From Suilimivivens sp964507235 (GTDB taxonomy: Bacteria; Bacillota; Clostridia; Lachnospirales; Lachnospiraceae), in NCBI GenBank assembly GCA_964507235.1, contig CAZDPE010000001.1, positions 1 through 64,000 on the forward strand: 64,000 bases of DNA. Direction: 5' to 3'. The notes under the pieces are model-generated. The model saw only the letters and a program-made list of their open reading frames with translations. It was not told the origin of the DNA and did not search any database. The translations under genes and the position numbers were made by a program. How positions within the stretch are numbered: the first letter of the stretch is position 1; each line of letters opens with the position of its first letter. Positions 8,814-17,177 of the stretch are shown piece after piece.

Positions 8814-8913
8814 CTTTTGCTTCCTCCCCGCAGACAGCCGCTTTTGCCATTTGCTTCAGCGTTTCTATTGGCTGCCTGTTTTTAGTAATTGCCATAATCG
8901 TTATCCCTCTATT

Positions 8914-9939
8914 TCACCGGAATTTCTTCCTGAAGTTCCGGTATCCCCACAGCGCCTTATAATACAGCATAAAGTACAATGTGGATTTCATATGCATTTT
9001 AATCAGCTTCCGTTCCTCTTCGTGGACCCTTTCCTGATAATATTTATTTTCCATAAAACCGGGAAAGGTTTCTTTCATTTCTTTTCCCAGAGCTTTCACA
9101 AATCCAAATTCCTTTTTCTTCACGCCTGCCATATAGGAAAATAAAGTATTTACATAAAACAGCGTAGTAAAGCTGCTCTCGATTTCCGGATAATATTCTT
9201 CCAGAAAATCAAACTCCTTTGCTTCCTTAACCATCACCCTGGCGGCTTCCATTCTGTCCTCACAGCGCCTTTTCGTAATCGTATGTACTGTAGAGGTATC
9301 ATGCTGATAATAGTAATATAAAGGTTCTCCCATATATTCAAAATGCTTCGCCCGAAGCATCCAGGAATTGCTGATGGCATTGTCCTCATAAAAAATATTC
9401 TCGGGAAATCTGTTGGGATAATCCATAATGATATGACGCCTGTAGATTTTTACAACAAGGCTTCCGCTGTCCAATATCAGCGAGCGGTATTTATCCTTAT
9501 CAAGCACACCTGTCTGTGACGCTTTATTGTTATGCACAATCTGACCGATTTTCATGCTGTGCTCATCTGTCAGGTGATAATCGCACCCCACCATATCAGC
9601 GCCGGTTTCTTCTGCCTTGCCTAACAGTCTTTCATAGAAATCAGGTGTTATCCAGTCATCACTGTCAATAAACCCAATCCATTCTCCCCTGGCTATTTCA
9701 AGGCCAAGATTCTTAGCTCCTCCCTGCTTTTTATTCACGGGAGAAGCTATCACGTAAAATTTATCCGGATATTTTTTTTCATAAGAATAAAGTATTTCCA
9801 AAGAATTGTCTGTGGAACAATCATCTACTGCTATAATTTCATAATCACTGATTGTTTGATTTACCAGGCTGTTCAGACAATACTCCAGCTTTCCGTCAGC
9901 TGCCATATTATAAACAGGTACAATAACACTCAGTTGCAT
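8914..9939 (-). CDS. Family 2 glycosyltransferase
   Basis: A GT-A fold sugar transferase acting at the cytoplasmic face, probably for a surface polysaccharide. The N-terminus is a textbook GT2 domain: SVIVPVYN, CLNSLVNQTISDYEII, AVDDCSTDNS, GGAKNLGLEIARGEWIGFIDSDDW, where the last DxD binds the metal and sugar nucleotide. The C-terminal 130 residues are helical and basic, with no membrane segment. The frame opens at 9960, but the ATG at 9939 has AGGAG at the right distance and begins MQLSVIVPVYN. The donor and acceptor cannot be told from sequence. It lies next to a polysaccharide deacetylase and a PseC-like aminotransferase on the same strand. Confidence 0.9.
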   Translation of the reverse strand: MQLSVIVPVYNMAADGKLEYCLNSLVNQTISDYEIIAVDDCSTDNSLEILYSYEKKYPDKFYVIASPVNKKQGGAKNLGLEIARGEWIGFIDSDDWITPDFYERLLGKAEETGADMVGCDYHLTDEHSMKIGQIVHNNKASQTGVLDKDKYRSLILDSGSLVVKIYRRHIIMDYPNRFPENIFYEDNAISNSWMLRAKHFEYMGEPLYYYYQHDTSTVHTITKRRCEDRMEAARVMVKEAKEFDFLEEYYPEIESSFTTLFYVNTLFSYMAGVKKKEFGFVKALGKEMKETFPGFMENKYYQERVHEEERKLIKMHMKSTLYFMLYYKALWGYRNFRKKFR

Positions 9940-9991
9940 TTTATCTCCTGCTCTCCCCATTGTTCATGATAAAGGTGTTTATACGATATTG

Positions 9992-10786
9992 TTAAAGCTG
10001 AGTCAGCTGTCCGCCTTTTATTTCCCTGATTTCATTATTTACGCTAATCCATGCGCTTGTTACATAAGGATTATAAACAAAAGAATTGTCCGCAGCGAAC
10101 TGCAGCCCGTTCATCATTTCCATATAATCCACATATTCAATATTGGTGGCATACCAGATATCCTCTCTGCCTCCTGTCATTTTACAAAATTCTTCCATTA
10201 CTTCCCAGTTATTATCCCTGGTAAATTCATAGCTGTGTCCCCACACATACATCAGATATAAATACTGTGTTTTATGAAGCTCTGTAAATGCCTTTCCATC
10301 TTCTAACAGATTATGGTTATGATGACAGGTGGGCTTCCATTCATATATATCCGTAGGAAGGTCAAAGCTATGGCTGTCGCCCACGATTCTGGAATATTTA
10401 ATGCCAAGGCCTGGCAGAAGCTTTTTAATTTCATCACTATAGGAGCCGTTAGGATAAGACAGTCCTCTTACCGGTCTGCGCAGCAGTGTTTCCAGCCTTA
10501 TTCTGTCCTCCAGCACCTCATTTACCACTTCTGTCAGCGGACATCTTGCAATTGTAGGATGAGTCAGAGTATGGCAGGCAATCTCATGCCCCTGGTATAA
10601 ATCCAGATATTCTTCCATGGGAATTCTGATATTATCCTTAATACCTGAATTGACATGAAAGGTTCCTCGAATCCCATAGCGGTTAAAAATTCCAACCAGC
10701 CTTCTGTCTTCTTCTTTCCCATCATCATAACTCATAGTAAGAGCCTTATGCTTTCCGCCGGGAAAGCAAAAATATATCTTATTCAT
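9992..10786 (-). CDS. Polysaccharide deacetylase family protein (NodB domain)
   Basis: Removes acetyl groups from N-acetylated sugars. The 264-residue protein shows the carbohydrate esterase 4 motifs in order: MSYDDG (motif 1, base Asp plus metal Asp), HTLTHP (motif 2, HxxxH metal site), RPVRGLSYPNG (motif 3) and YVWGHSYEF near the C-terminus for the last motif. No signal peptide or membrane helix is present, so it may act in the cytoplasm on a sugar precursor. It lies between the GT2 gene and the PseC-like gene, which supports a role in making a modified surface sugar. Confidence 0.85.
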   Translation of the reverse strand: MNKIYFCFPGGKHKALTMSYDDGKEEDRRLVGIFNRYGIRGTFHVNSGIKDNIRIPMEEYLDLYQGHEIACHTLTHPTIARCPLTEVVNEVLEDRIRLETLLRRPVRGLSYPNGSYSDEIKKLLPGLGIKYSRIVGDSHSFDLPTDIYEWKPTCHHNHNLLEDGKAFTELHKTQYLYLMYVWGHSYEFTRDNNWEVMEEFCKMTGGREDIWYATNIEYVDYMEMMNGLQFAADNSFVYNPYVTSAWISVNNEIREIKGGQLTQL

Positions 10787-10859
10787 TTTAATCCTCCGTA
10801 TTTGTCCGTCCCTTAATCGGGAACCTGAATAAAAAACTGCCGATTGTTATAAAACATCT

Positions 10860-12053
10860 TTACTTTTGATAATACTCCGCAATTCTGGTAACCGCATCAA
10901 TCACATCATTTACATCCTTGTCTGTCATCGCATAATAAAGCGGCAGACTGATAATCTCTTCATACAGCTTTTCCGCCTTAGGACAAAGTCCGCGCTTATA
11001 ACCCAGTTTCTGGTAATAAGGAAAATAATAGGTGGGAATATAATGTACATTGCAGCAGATATTCTCTGCCGCCAATGCTTCAAAAAACTGTTTTCTGTCA
11101 ATGGAAAGCTTTTCCGGTCTGATACGCAGGACATAAAGATGTCTGGTGGTGTCAGACTGAGGGATTTCTTTCTGTACAAACAGCTGGGAAAGCTTTTGAA
11201 ACGCCTCATCATAAGCTTTCACAATTTCTTTCCTTCTTGCACTGAACCTAGAAAGCTTATCCAGCTGGCTGATAATTAAAGCCGCCTGCATATCCGTCAT
11301 TCTATAATTCATGCCAAGGGCAATCTGCTCATAATACCATGGACCGTCAGGCTCATTTTCCATGAGAGAAACATCCCTGGTAATTCCATGGGATCTGTAT
11401 AATAATAATTTTTTATAATATTCTTCGTTATTGGTCAGTACCGCTCCGCCTTCTCCCCCTGTTACCGTCTTCACCGGGTGAAAGCTCAAGGTGGTCATAT
11501 CCGCAATGGAGCCATTCTTTTTGCCGTTATAGCTTGTACCGATTACATGCGCGCCGTCTTCTATCAGCACAAGATTGTTTTCTCTGCAGTGTGCAAGCAG
11601 CCTGTCAAGCTCTACCGACTGACCTGTAAAGTCCACCGCCACTACGGCCCTTGTCTTTTCACCTGTCAATGCTTCAACATTAGCCGGGTCAATATTGTAG
11701 GTTTCTTCATTGATATCCGCAAACACCGGCCGGGCTCCGCAATATAAGGCGCAGTTGGCGGATGCTGCAAAGGTAATCGGAGTGGTAATTACCTCATCCC
11801 CCGGCCCTATCCCTGCCGCCTGGCACGCCATATGAAGAGCTGCCGTTCCATTACTGCATGCCACCGCAAATTTTGCCCCCGTAACTTCACACAGCTTTCT
11901 TTCCAATTCTCCGATTTTAGGTCCGCAGGTTAGATAATCGCTTTTCAGTACATCCACCACAGCCTGAATATCTGCATCATCAATGTATTGATGTCCGTAA
12001 AATATCTTCGTATCGCGGATAGGTTTTCCTCCGCAAATAGCCGGTTTATCCAT
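10860..12053 (-). CDS. pseC: DegT/DnrJ/EryC1/StrS aminotransferase, PseC-like
   Basis: A PLP-dependent sugar aminotransferase of 397 residues. The closest family I recognise is PseC, which makes UDP-4-amino-4,6-dideoxy-N-acetyl-L-altrosamine on the way to pseudaminic acid. Signatures: KIGELERKLCEVTGAKFAVACSNGTAALH, TTPITFAASANCALYCGARPVFADI, EDGAHVIG, and SFHPVKTVTGGEGGA with the PLP-binding lysine. GGGAGG lies well placed before the ATG. None of the other pse genes (pseB, pseF, pseG, pseH, pseI) is in the window, so the product may be a different 4-aminosugar. It is followed by the deacetylase and GT2 genes on the same strand. Confidence 0.82.
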   Translation of the reverse strand: MDKPAICGGKPIRDTKIFYGHQYIDDADIQAVVDVLKSDYLTCGPKIGELERKLCEVTGAKFAVACSNGTAALHMACQAAGIGPGDEVITTPITFAASANCALYCGARPVFADINEETYNIDPANVEALTGEKTRAVVAVDFTGQSVELDRLLAHCRENNLVLIEDGAHVIGTSYNGKKNGSIADMTTLSFHPVKTVTGGEGGAVLTNNEEYYKKLLLYRSHGITRDVSLMENEPDGPWYYEQIALGMNYRMTDMQAALIISQLDKLSRFSARRKEIVKAYDEAFQKLSQLFVQKEIPQSDTTRHLYVLRIRPEKLSIDRKQFFEALAAENICCNVHYIPTYYFPYYQKLGYKRGLCPKAEKLYEEIISLPLYYAMTDKDVNDVIDAVTRIAEYYQK

Positions 12054-12065
12054 ATGTATACCTCC

Positions 12066-12443
12066 CTATGAAGCTGCCTCACGAAGCTGCATATATACAA
12101 CATCTGCAATGGCAGCAATATATTCACTGTTAGTGGGACGTCCCTGTCCGCTTTCCATACAATAGCCGAACATTTTTTCAAAAGTATGCCGGTTTCCTCT
12201 TTCCCAGGAAATTTCTATGGCATTACGTATAGCACGCTCCACCTTACCGTTAGTAGTATTATACCGTCTGGCTATCTCGGGGTAAAGAAGTTTTGTTACA
12301 CTTCCCACAACTTTCATATCTTCAACCGCCATCATAACTGCGGCGCGAATATAGTGATACCCCTTCAAATGAACAGGAATTCCCATATCAAGCATCATTT
12401 GTGAAATTATCTGCTCTATATTCTTCTTATCCAAACTTTCCAT
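12066..12443 (-). CDS. Stand-alone Spo0A C-terminal DNA-binding domain protein
   Basis: About 125 residues that align through their length with the effector domain of the sporulation regulator Spo0A: IPVHLKGYHYIRAAVMMAVED, VTKLLYPEIARRYNTT, KVERAIRNAIEISWERGN (the recognition-helix region), and RPTNSEYIAAIAD. There is no receiver domain; upstream lies only a dispersed repeat. The ATG at 12443 has a better spaced GGAG than the one at 12449. It may bind 0A-box DNA without phosphorylation control, either repressing or competing with Spo0A; that is inference. It ends 12 nt before the pseC-like gene, so it could regulate or simply share that transcript. Confidence 0.85.
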   Translation of the reverse strand: MESLDKKNIEQIISQMMLDMGIPVHLKGYHYIRAAVMMAVEDMKVVGSVTKLLYPEIARRYNTTNGKVERAIRNAIEISWERGNRHTFEKMFGYCMESGQGRPTNSEYIAAIADVVYMQLREAAS

Positions 12444-12475
12444 ATCCATCGCTCCATTCTTCTGGTAAGCAATCT

Positions 12476-12604
12476 TTTATTCCTGCGATCAATGAGTCAA
12501 GGTCATGCAGGCATGACTTTGACGAACGCCGCGAGGGTCAATTCCGCTGCTCTGCATCGCTGCAGGCTTGCTGCCCCGTTGCCTGCAGCGGGTTACCGGC
12601 TGCC
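12476..12604 (+). repeat. Dispersed 3'-end repeat, copy A
   Basis: One of three related copies in the window (also 37138-37273 and 49652-49785). Shared blocks are TTTATTCCTGCG at the left, the palindromic GTCAAGGTCATGC/GCATGACTTTGAC, GCCGCGAGGGTCAA in the middle, and a GC-rich inverted repeat at the right. Its right end faces the stop codon of the RdgB-like gene 41 nt away, so in transcript direction it is read just after that gene. It is the most diverged copy: the final ATTGACTCA block is lost. Confidence 0.75.
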
Positions 12605-12645
12605 TCCCCTTAAGTATAGGACAAGGTATTTCCCCTGAAAAGTTG

Positions 12646-13299
12646 TTACTCATCGCGAAAATCTACATTTTTAAAAATATTGGAAAAAAATTGTCTGAAG
12701 CCGTTCTCTGCAGCCACATCATCCTGGGAATTGTTTTCTGAGTCATAATAATATCTCCCGGTTGCAATATCTATGGCAATACTGTCAAGAGGGAAACCCG
12801 GAACCCTTTTCGTATGAGGAATATCTGTCAGCAGAAAGGCCTCTCCCCACAGACTTTCATCCATACTTTCATAAATATTATCCTGACTCAGCTTCAAACA
12901 GATTCCGTTCTTATATCTCGCCAGAATACTGCCGTTTTCCCGGACAAGCTCCGTATAATATTCTATCAGGTCTTCATCTGTCAGACGTTTTTCGCCCCGC
13001 CCTCTGACATGGATACCAGGCTGTAATTCATCCGGAAGCATTTCACCGGTTTGATAATTCCAAAGATACAGTCCCGAATCACAGGAAAAAACAGGCTGCC
13101 GGAATAATTCATAATAAACCTCCGCTTTCAGCCTTGCATTTTCAAGAGGGCTGTTTCCTGTTTCCTCCGCTTCTGGAATCACAATTTTTCTTTTTTCAGC
13201 AGCCTCTTTAAGACCAATGATTTCAACCGGAAGCCCTTCCAGCGCCCTGCGCATGAACCAAAGCTTTGCAGGATTCCCTGTGCCATATATCAGCTTCAT
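12646..13299 (-). CDS. Non-canonical purine NTP pyrophosphatase-like protein (RdgB/HAM1 family)
   Basis: Members of this family hydrolyse ITP, XTP and dITP to keep them out of nucleic acids. The 217-residue protein keeps the defining blocks: GTGNPAK at the start, EETGNSPLENARLKAE (substrate and metal glutamates), FSCDSGLYL (catalytic Asp region), and PGFPLDSIAID at the position of the usual FGYDP-like loop. It is divergent, with extra length between the blocks and no classical SHR motif at the end, so its substrate may differ. It follows mpg by 24 nt, giving a small nucleic-acid cleaning pair. Confidence 0.75.
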   Translation of the reverse strand: MKLIYGTGNPAKLWFMRRALEGLPVEIIGLKEAAEKRKIVIPEAEETGNSPLENARLKAEVYYELFRQPVFSCDSGLYLWNYQTGEMLPDELQPGIHVRGRGEKRLTDEDLIEYYTELVRENGSILARYKNGICLKLSQDNIYESMDESLWGEAFLLTDIPHTKRVPGFPLDSIAIDIATGRYYYDSENNSQDDVAAENGFRQFFSNIFKNVDFRDE

Positions 13300-13323
13300 T
13301 TTCTTTTGTCCCCTGTACGTATG

Positions 13324-13860
13324 TTAATTCTGTACTGCCTTATATCTTCCATCCTGAATAATATACCGCCATAAAATATCTCTGTACTCAGGCGTAGCAT
13401 AATCAATGCCGACCCTTCTAGCAGCAGTATATTCCGGACGCACGCCATCATCCTCTATCCACAATTCCTTTGAAGTCACCAAATCAATTCCGTTTAAGCT
13501 TCTGTCAATGAACATGGCCTTTGTAACCTTTCCCGGCCCGTTATAATTCTCTACTCCACGAATCAGAACAGCCTCCGGAAACCCCTCTTTTCCTGCCACC
13601 ACATTAAAAAGGGAATGTATTCCATAACACAAATAAACATATGCCGTTCCGCCCTTTTCATAGAGCACTTTCGTTCTTTCCGTTTTTCCTTTGCTTGCAT
13701 GGCAGGCGGTATCCTGCTCACTGCAATAGCACTCGGTTTCTGCAATGCGGTATCGTAAAATGCCCTCATCTGTTCTTCTGCACAAAAGCTTTCCGATTAA
13801 ATCCGCGGCCAGTACAGTTGCCGACTGGCTGTAATACTTTCTTAAAAGGCGTTTTCCCAT
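13324..13860 (-). CDS. DNA-3-methyladenine glycosylase (AAG/Mpg type)
   Basis: Excises alkylated purines from DNA to start base-excision repair. The start chosen is the ATG at 13860 (MGKRLLRKYY), which has GGAGAG 6 nt upstream; the frame is open back to 13959 but overlaps the upstream gene. The 178-residue protein shows TVLAADLIGKLL, RIAETECYCSEQDTACHASKGKTERT (with the active-site Glu), YVYLCYGIHSLFNVVAG, and AVLIRGVE followed by NGPGKVTKAM, all signatures of the AAG fold. It sits between the serine hydrolase and the RdgB-like gene. Confidence 0.93.
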   Translation of the reverse strand: MGKRLLRKYYSQSATVLAADLIGKLLCRRTDEGILRYRIAETECYCSEQDTACHASKGKTERTKVLYEKGGTAYVYLCYGIHSLFNVVAGKEGFPEAVLIRGVENYNGPGKVTKAMFIDRSLNGIDLVTSKELWIEDDGVRPEYTAARRVGIDYATPEYRDILWRYIIQDGRYKAVQN

Positions 13861-13870
13861 ATTCTCTCCA

Positions 13871-15034
13871 TCAGTCTTCCAGCGCCGCATAAATAATCTG
13901 CCGCATTTTTCTTCTGAGTACCTGGTCCGCACCCTGCTCAATCTGCTGCATATAAACAAGCATCAGCTCCTCTTTAGGGTCAACAAAGAAATAAGTTCCC
14001 GGCAGACCGTCCCAGCCATATTCCCCCACACTTCCGTTGCTTCCTGCTTTAGCCGGATTTGTCATAATACGCATAAAATTTCCATAGCTGTAGCCTGCCA
14101 GGCTGTCAAAATAAATCGTCTTCGCCTGCGCGTCAGTCAGCTGATTTCCTGAAATATATTCCACTGTTTTTCTTCCCAAAAGTCTTTTTCCGTGATAACT
14201 GCCTTTTGCAGCCAGCATTTGTACAAAGTGGCTGTAATCCTCTAAAGTGGAATACAGACCGCCTCCGGCAGATTCAATGTAGGGAGGTTTCGTGGGTGCA
14301 TACATATTCAGCCCTTCATATGCTTTTTCATCTGCTTCCCTTAAATGTCCCTGCTCATCAATCCTTGAGTACATCTGTGCCAGACGATGATATTCTTCTT
14401 CCTTTACGTAAAAACCGGTATCCTTCATTTCAAGCGGTTCAAAAATTTCATTTTTCAGGAATTCTCCATAAGTTACACCTGTTACCGCTTCCACGACGCC
14501 TCCGATAACATCTGCTGAAATTCCATAATGCCAGGCATCTCCCGGTTGAAATAAAAGCGGTACACTTCCAAGGGCATTAATGATATCAAGGTTTGACATC
14601 CCCGCTCCCCTGACAGCTTTCTCATGCAGCTCCCTGTAAAGATCATCCATAATTCTTTCAGGCTCTGTTTCTGTTCCCGGATACACCAGTCCGGAAGTCA
14701 TATTAAGCAGATGCTTTAACGTAATCGGTTCTTTTGCAGCAGCCAGTCCTTTCGTTGTTGCAACCTTCATATCGGCATATCCATCAAGATATTTTGATAC
14801 CGGATCAAATAAATCCACTAATCCCCGTTCATACAGCATCATAATTGCTGTCGTGGTTATTGGTTTCGTCATGGAAAAAACTTTATATATGCTGTTTTCT
14901 TTATCAGAACCATACACATTTTGAAATTCTCTTTTTCCTTTATGTCCTACAATCAGGGATGCCCCCTTAATCCTTTCTTCCTGCATTTCTCTTTCAAAGA
15001 GCGCATCCAGCTGTCTTAACTGCTGCCTGTTCAT
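13871..15034 (-). CDS. Serine hydrolase, class C beta-lactamase-like
   Basis: A penicillin-binding-protein-like esterase or peptidase. The active-site SxxK is FSMTKP (around residue 55), the YxN-like tyrosine lies in HYGISADV, and GTYFFVDP fits the C-terminal part of the fold; the third motif is not clear. About 387 residues with no signal peptide, so probably cytoplasmic, as in EstB-type esterases. The ATG at 15034 is preferred because AGGAG sits directly against the earlier ATG at 15043 and is well spaced for this one. It starts 22 nt after phoR, so it may be transcribed with the phosphate regulon, but a role there is not evident. Confidence 0.85.
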   Translation of the reverse strand: MNRQQLRQLDALFEREMQEERIKGASLIVGHKGKREFQNVYGSDKENSIYKVFSMTKPITTTAIMMLYERGLVDLFDPVSKYLDGYADMKVATTKGLAAAKEPITLKHLLNMTSGLVYPGTETEPERIMDDLYRELHEKAVRGAGMSNLDIINALGSVPLLFQPGDAWHYGISADVIGGVVEAVTGVTYGEFLKNEIFEPLEMKDTGFYVKEEEYHRLAQMYSRIDEQGHLREADEKAYEGLNMYAPTKPPYIESAGGGLYSTLEDYSHFVQMLAAKGSYHGKRLLGRKTVEYISGNQLTDAQAKTIYFDSLAGYSYGNFMRIMTNPAKAGSNGSVGEYGWDGLPGTYFFVDPKEELMLVYMQQIEQGADQVLRRKMRQIIYAALED

Positions 15035-15055
15035 ATATACCATCTCCTATTCTGA

Positions 15056-16468
15056 CTATCTGAATCCCGCGTTTTTTATGGCAGGAAAAGTTACCGTAAT
15101 TTCCGTCCCTTCTCCCGGATTACTGGTAAGCGTTATTGCTGCATTTAATTTTAACAGAATATGCTTTACTATTGCAAGACCTAACCCCGTTCCTCCTGTC
15201 GATTTACTGCGGCTCTTATCCACTCTGTAGAAGCGTTCAAAAATCCTGTCCTGATGCTCCTTGGGAATGCCGATTCCGGTGTCCCTTACGATGAGCATTG
15301 CTGTATCCAAACGGTCTTTCACGATAACAAATACCTCTCCGTTTTCTTTATTATAACGAATGGCATTATCACAAAGATTGTAAAGCACCTCTTCAATCAT
15401 TTGCTTATTTCCCATAACCACAGCATTTTCCGCATCCACAGTAAGCGTTACCTTATGCTTTCCGGCACTAATCTGCATCATATTGACGCAGGTTTGCGCA
15501 CATTCCTTCAAATTAACAGGTTCCAGAATTTCTTCACTGTCCGAATCATCCAATTCCGAAAGACGAATTACATCATTAATCAATGTAAGCAGCCTGCCTG
15601 CATTTTTATGGATTTCTCCGCAGAATCTTTTAATTTCCGCTTCTTCCGTTACCATTCCGTTTTCAATCAGTTCCGAGTATCCGGAAATTGCCGTCAGGGG
15701 AGTTTTCAATTCATGCGAAACATTGGCCGTAAATTCCTGCCTGAGCCTGGCATTTTGCATGACATCATCATGCTGGCTTTTAATAGCTTCAATAAAAGGC
15801 TTCATTTCCTCATACGCTTCTATCGTTGAAGCATTCTCCACATCTTCAGCAATTCTTTTAACCGGAAGCATAATCCCCTCCGCCATATAGTAAGAAAGCA
15901 CTGCACAAACCGTAAACAGGACAGCCGCCACAATCAGAAGATATGGTATCGCCGATTCCATTATCATATAAATGCTGTCGGCATTTCTGGCTACCCTGAG
16001 GACATTTCCGTTTTCCAAAAGAAGGGCATAATAATAAGTATTTTGATCAAGAGTATCCGATTTGCGGATTTCGCTGCCTTCTCCTGTTTCAAACGCCGCC
16101 TTAATCTCCGGCCTTTCCTTATGGTTCGGCAGTTCTTCTGCCGGAGCCTGCGTATCATAAATTACCGTTCCATCCTCTGCCACAAAAGTAATTCTGATTT
16201 TATCCTGTAAAAGTTCTCCTTCAAATCCTGAAAGTTTTCCCTTTATATTCCCAAATTCATCGTCTTCTGGCTTTTCCGGAAAATTATCCCGTAATCCCTC
16301 CTTATCCTCCAGCTTCAGAAAATATACTGCTGCTTTTGCATAAACCGCTAAATCTTCCATAATCTGCTTTTTCAGCAAATTATAACAAACAGCTACCGTC
16401 AGCAATAATGTTGCCATAATTGCCAGAGTAGCTGTTCCTAAAAGTCTTTTATTTATTTTCCTTTTCAT
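15056..16468 (-). CDS. phoR: PhoR-like sensor histidine kinase
   Basis: Membrane sensor of the phosphate two-component pair. Two membrane helices flank an outer domain of about 140 residues (about 13-33 and 175-195), followed by a short linker, HisKA with the phospho-acceptor His252 in NVSHELKTPLTAISGY, and an HATPase domain with N, G1 (RDTGIGIP), F and G2 (GGTGLGLAIVK) boxes. The 470 residues fit the PhoR/VicK class. It follows the response regulator gene by 17 nt and lies after pstSCAB-phoU-nptA, the context on which the phoR name rests. Confidence 0.9.
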   Translation of the reverse strand: MKRKINKRLLGTATLAIMATLLLTVAVCYNLLKKQIMEDLAVYAKAAVYFLKLEDKEGLRDNFPEKPEDDEFGNIKGKLSGFEGELLQDKIRITFVAEDGTVIYDTQAPAEELPNHKERPEIKAAFETGEGSEIRKSDTLDQNTYYYALLLENGNVLRVARNADSIYMIMESAIPYLLIVAAVLFTVCAVLSYYMAEGIMLPVKRIAEDVENASTIEAYEEMKPFIEAIKSQHDDVMQNARLRQEFTANVSHELKTPLTAISGYSELIENGMVTEEAEIKRFCGEIHKNAGRLLTLINDVIRLSELDDSDSEEILEPVNLKECAQTCVNMMQISAGKHKVTLTVDAENAVVMGNKQMIEEVLYNLCDNAIRYNKENGEVFVIVKDRLDTAMLIVRDTGIGIPKEHQDRIFERFYRVDKSRSKSTGGTGLGLAIVKHILLKLNAAITLTSNPGEGTEITVTFPAIKNAGFR

Positions 16469-16485
16469 TTATTCTCGTCCTATTA

Positions 16486-17160
16486 TTATGAATTAAAGAT
16501 ATAGCCTACATTGCGCACTGTCTTAATCATACTGCCTGCATCCTGCAGCTTTTGACGCAGTGTTTTAATATGCATGTCAAGGGTTCGTGATTCACCTTCA
16601 AAATCCGTTCCCCAAACCTTTTCCAGAATTTCCTCCCTGGGAGTTACAATTCCCACATTAATCATCAGCAGCTTCAAAAGCTCATACTCCTTATAGGTCA
16701 ATTCACAATTTTCACCGTTTACGGTAACGCGGTGCTTTTCTTCATCCAGACATACAGCACCGATTAACATTTTCCTTTCCTGCTGTTCCCTGCCTGTTCT
16801 GCGGAGGAGAGCTTTCACTCTGGATATCAGTTCCATAATTCCGAAAGGCTTTGTCAAATAATCGTCTGCGCCGGTATCGAGCCCTTTAACCTTATCAATT
16901 TCTGTGGTTTTGGCCGTGACCATAATAATCGGCAAATTTCTTCCATTCACGCCCTGGCGGATTTTCTTTACAATATCAAGACCATCTGCATCGGGAAGCA
17001 TGATATCAAGTAAAAGCAAATCCGGACTTTGCTTTTCAAATGCCTTATAAAAATCAGCGGCAATTTCAAATTCCTTTACCTCAAATCCCGAGTTTTTAAG
17101 CGCAATAGCTTCAATTTCCCTGATATTCTTATCATCTTCCACAATATAAATCATTGACAT
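16486..17160 (-). CDS. phoP: OmpR-family response regulator, PhoP/PhoB-like
   Basis: A 224-residue regulator: receiver domain with the acidic pocket EDD (8-10), phospho-acceptor Asp52 in LLLLDIMLPDADG, Thr in MVTAKT and Lys in YLTKPFG, then a winged-helix DNA-binding domain (LTYKEYELLKLL, then GESRTLDMHIKTLRQKL). It is the expected activator of the Pho box upstream of pstS at 23281-23308. It sits 17 nt after nptA and 17 nt before phoR. Confidence 0.92.
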   Translation of the reverse strand: MSMIYIVEDDKNIREIEAIALKNSGFEVKEFEIAADFYKAFEKQSPDLLLLDIMLPDADGLDIVKKIRQGVNGRNLPIIMVTAKTTEIDKVKGLDTGADDYLTKPFGIMELISRVKALLRRTGREQQERKMLIGAVCLDEEKHRVTVNGENCELTYKEYELLKLLMINVGIVTPREEILEKVWGTDFEGESRTLDMHIKTLRQKLQDAGSMIKTVRNVGYIFNS

Positions 17161-17177
17161 GCTTAAGCTTTCTCCTT

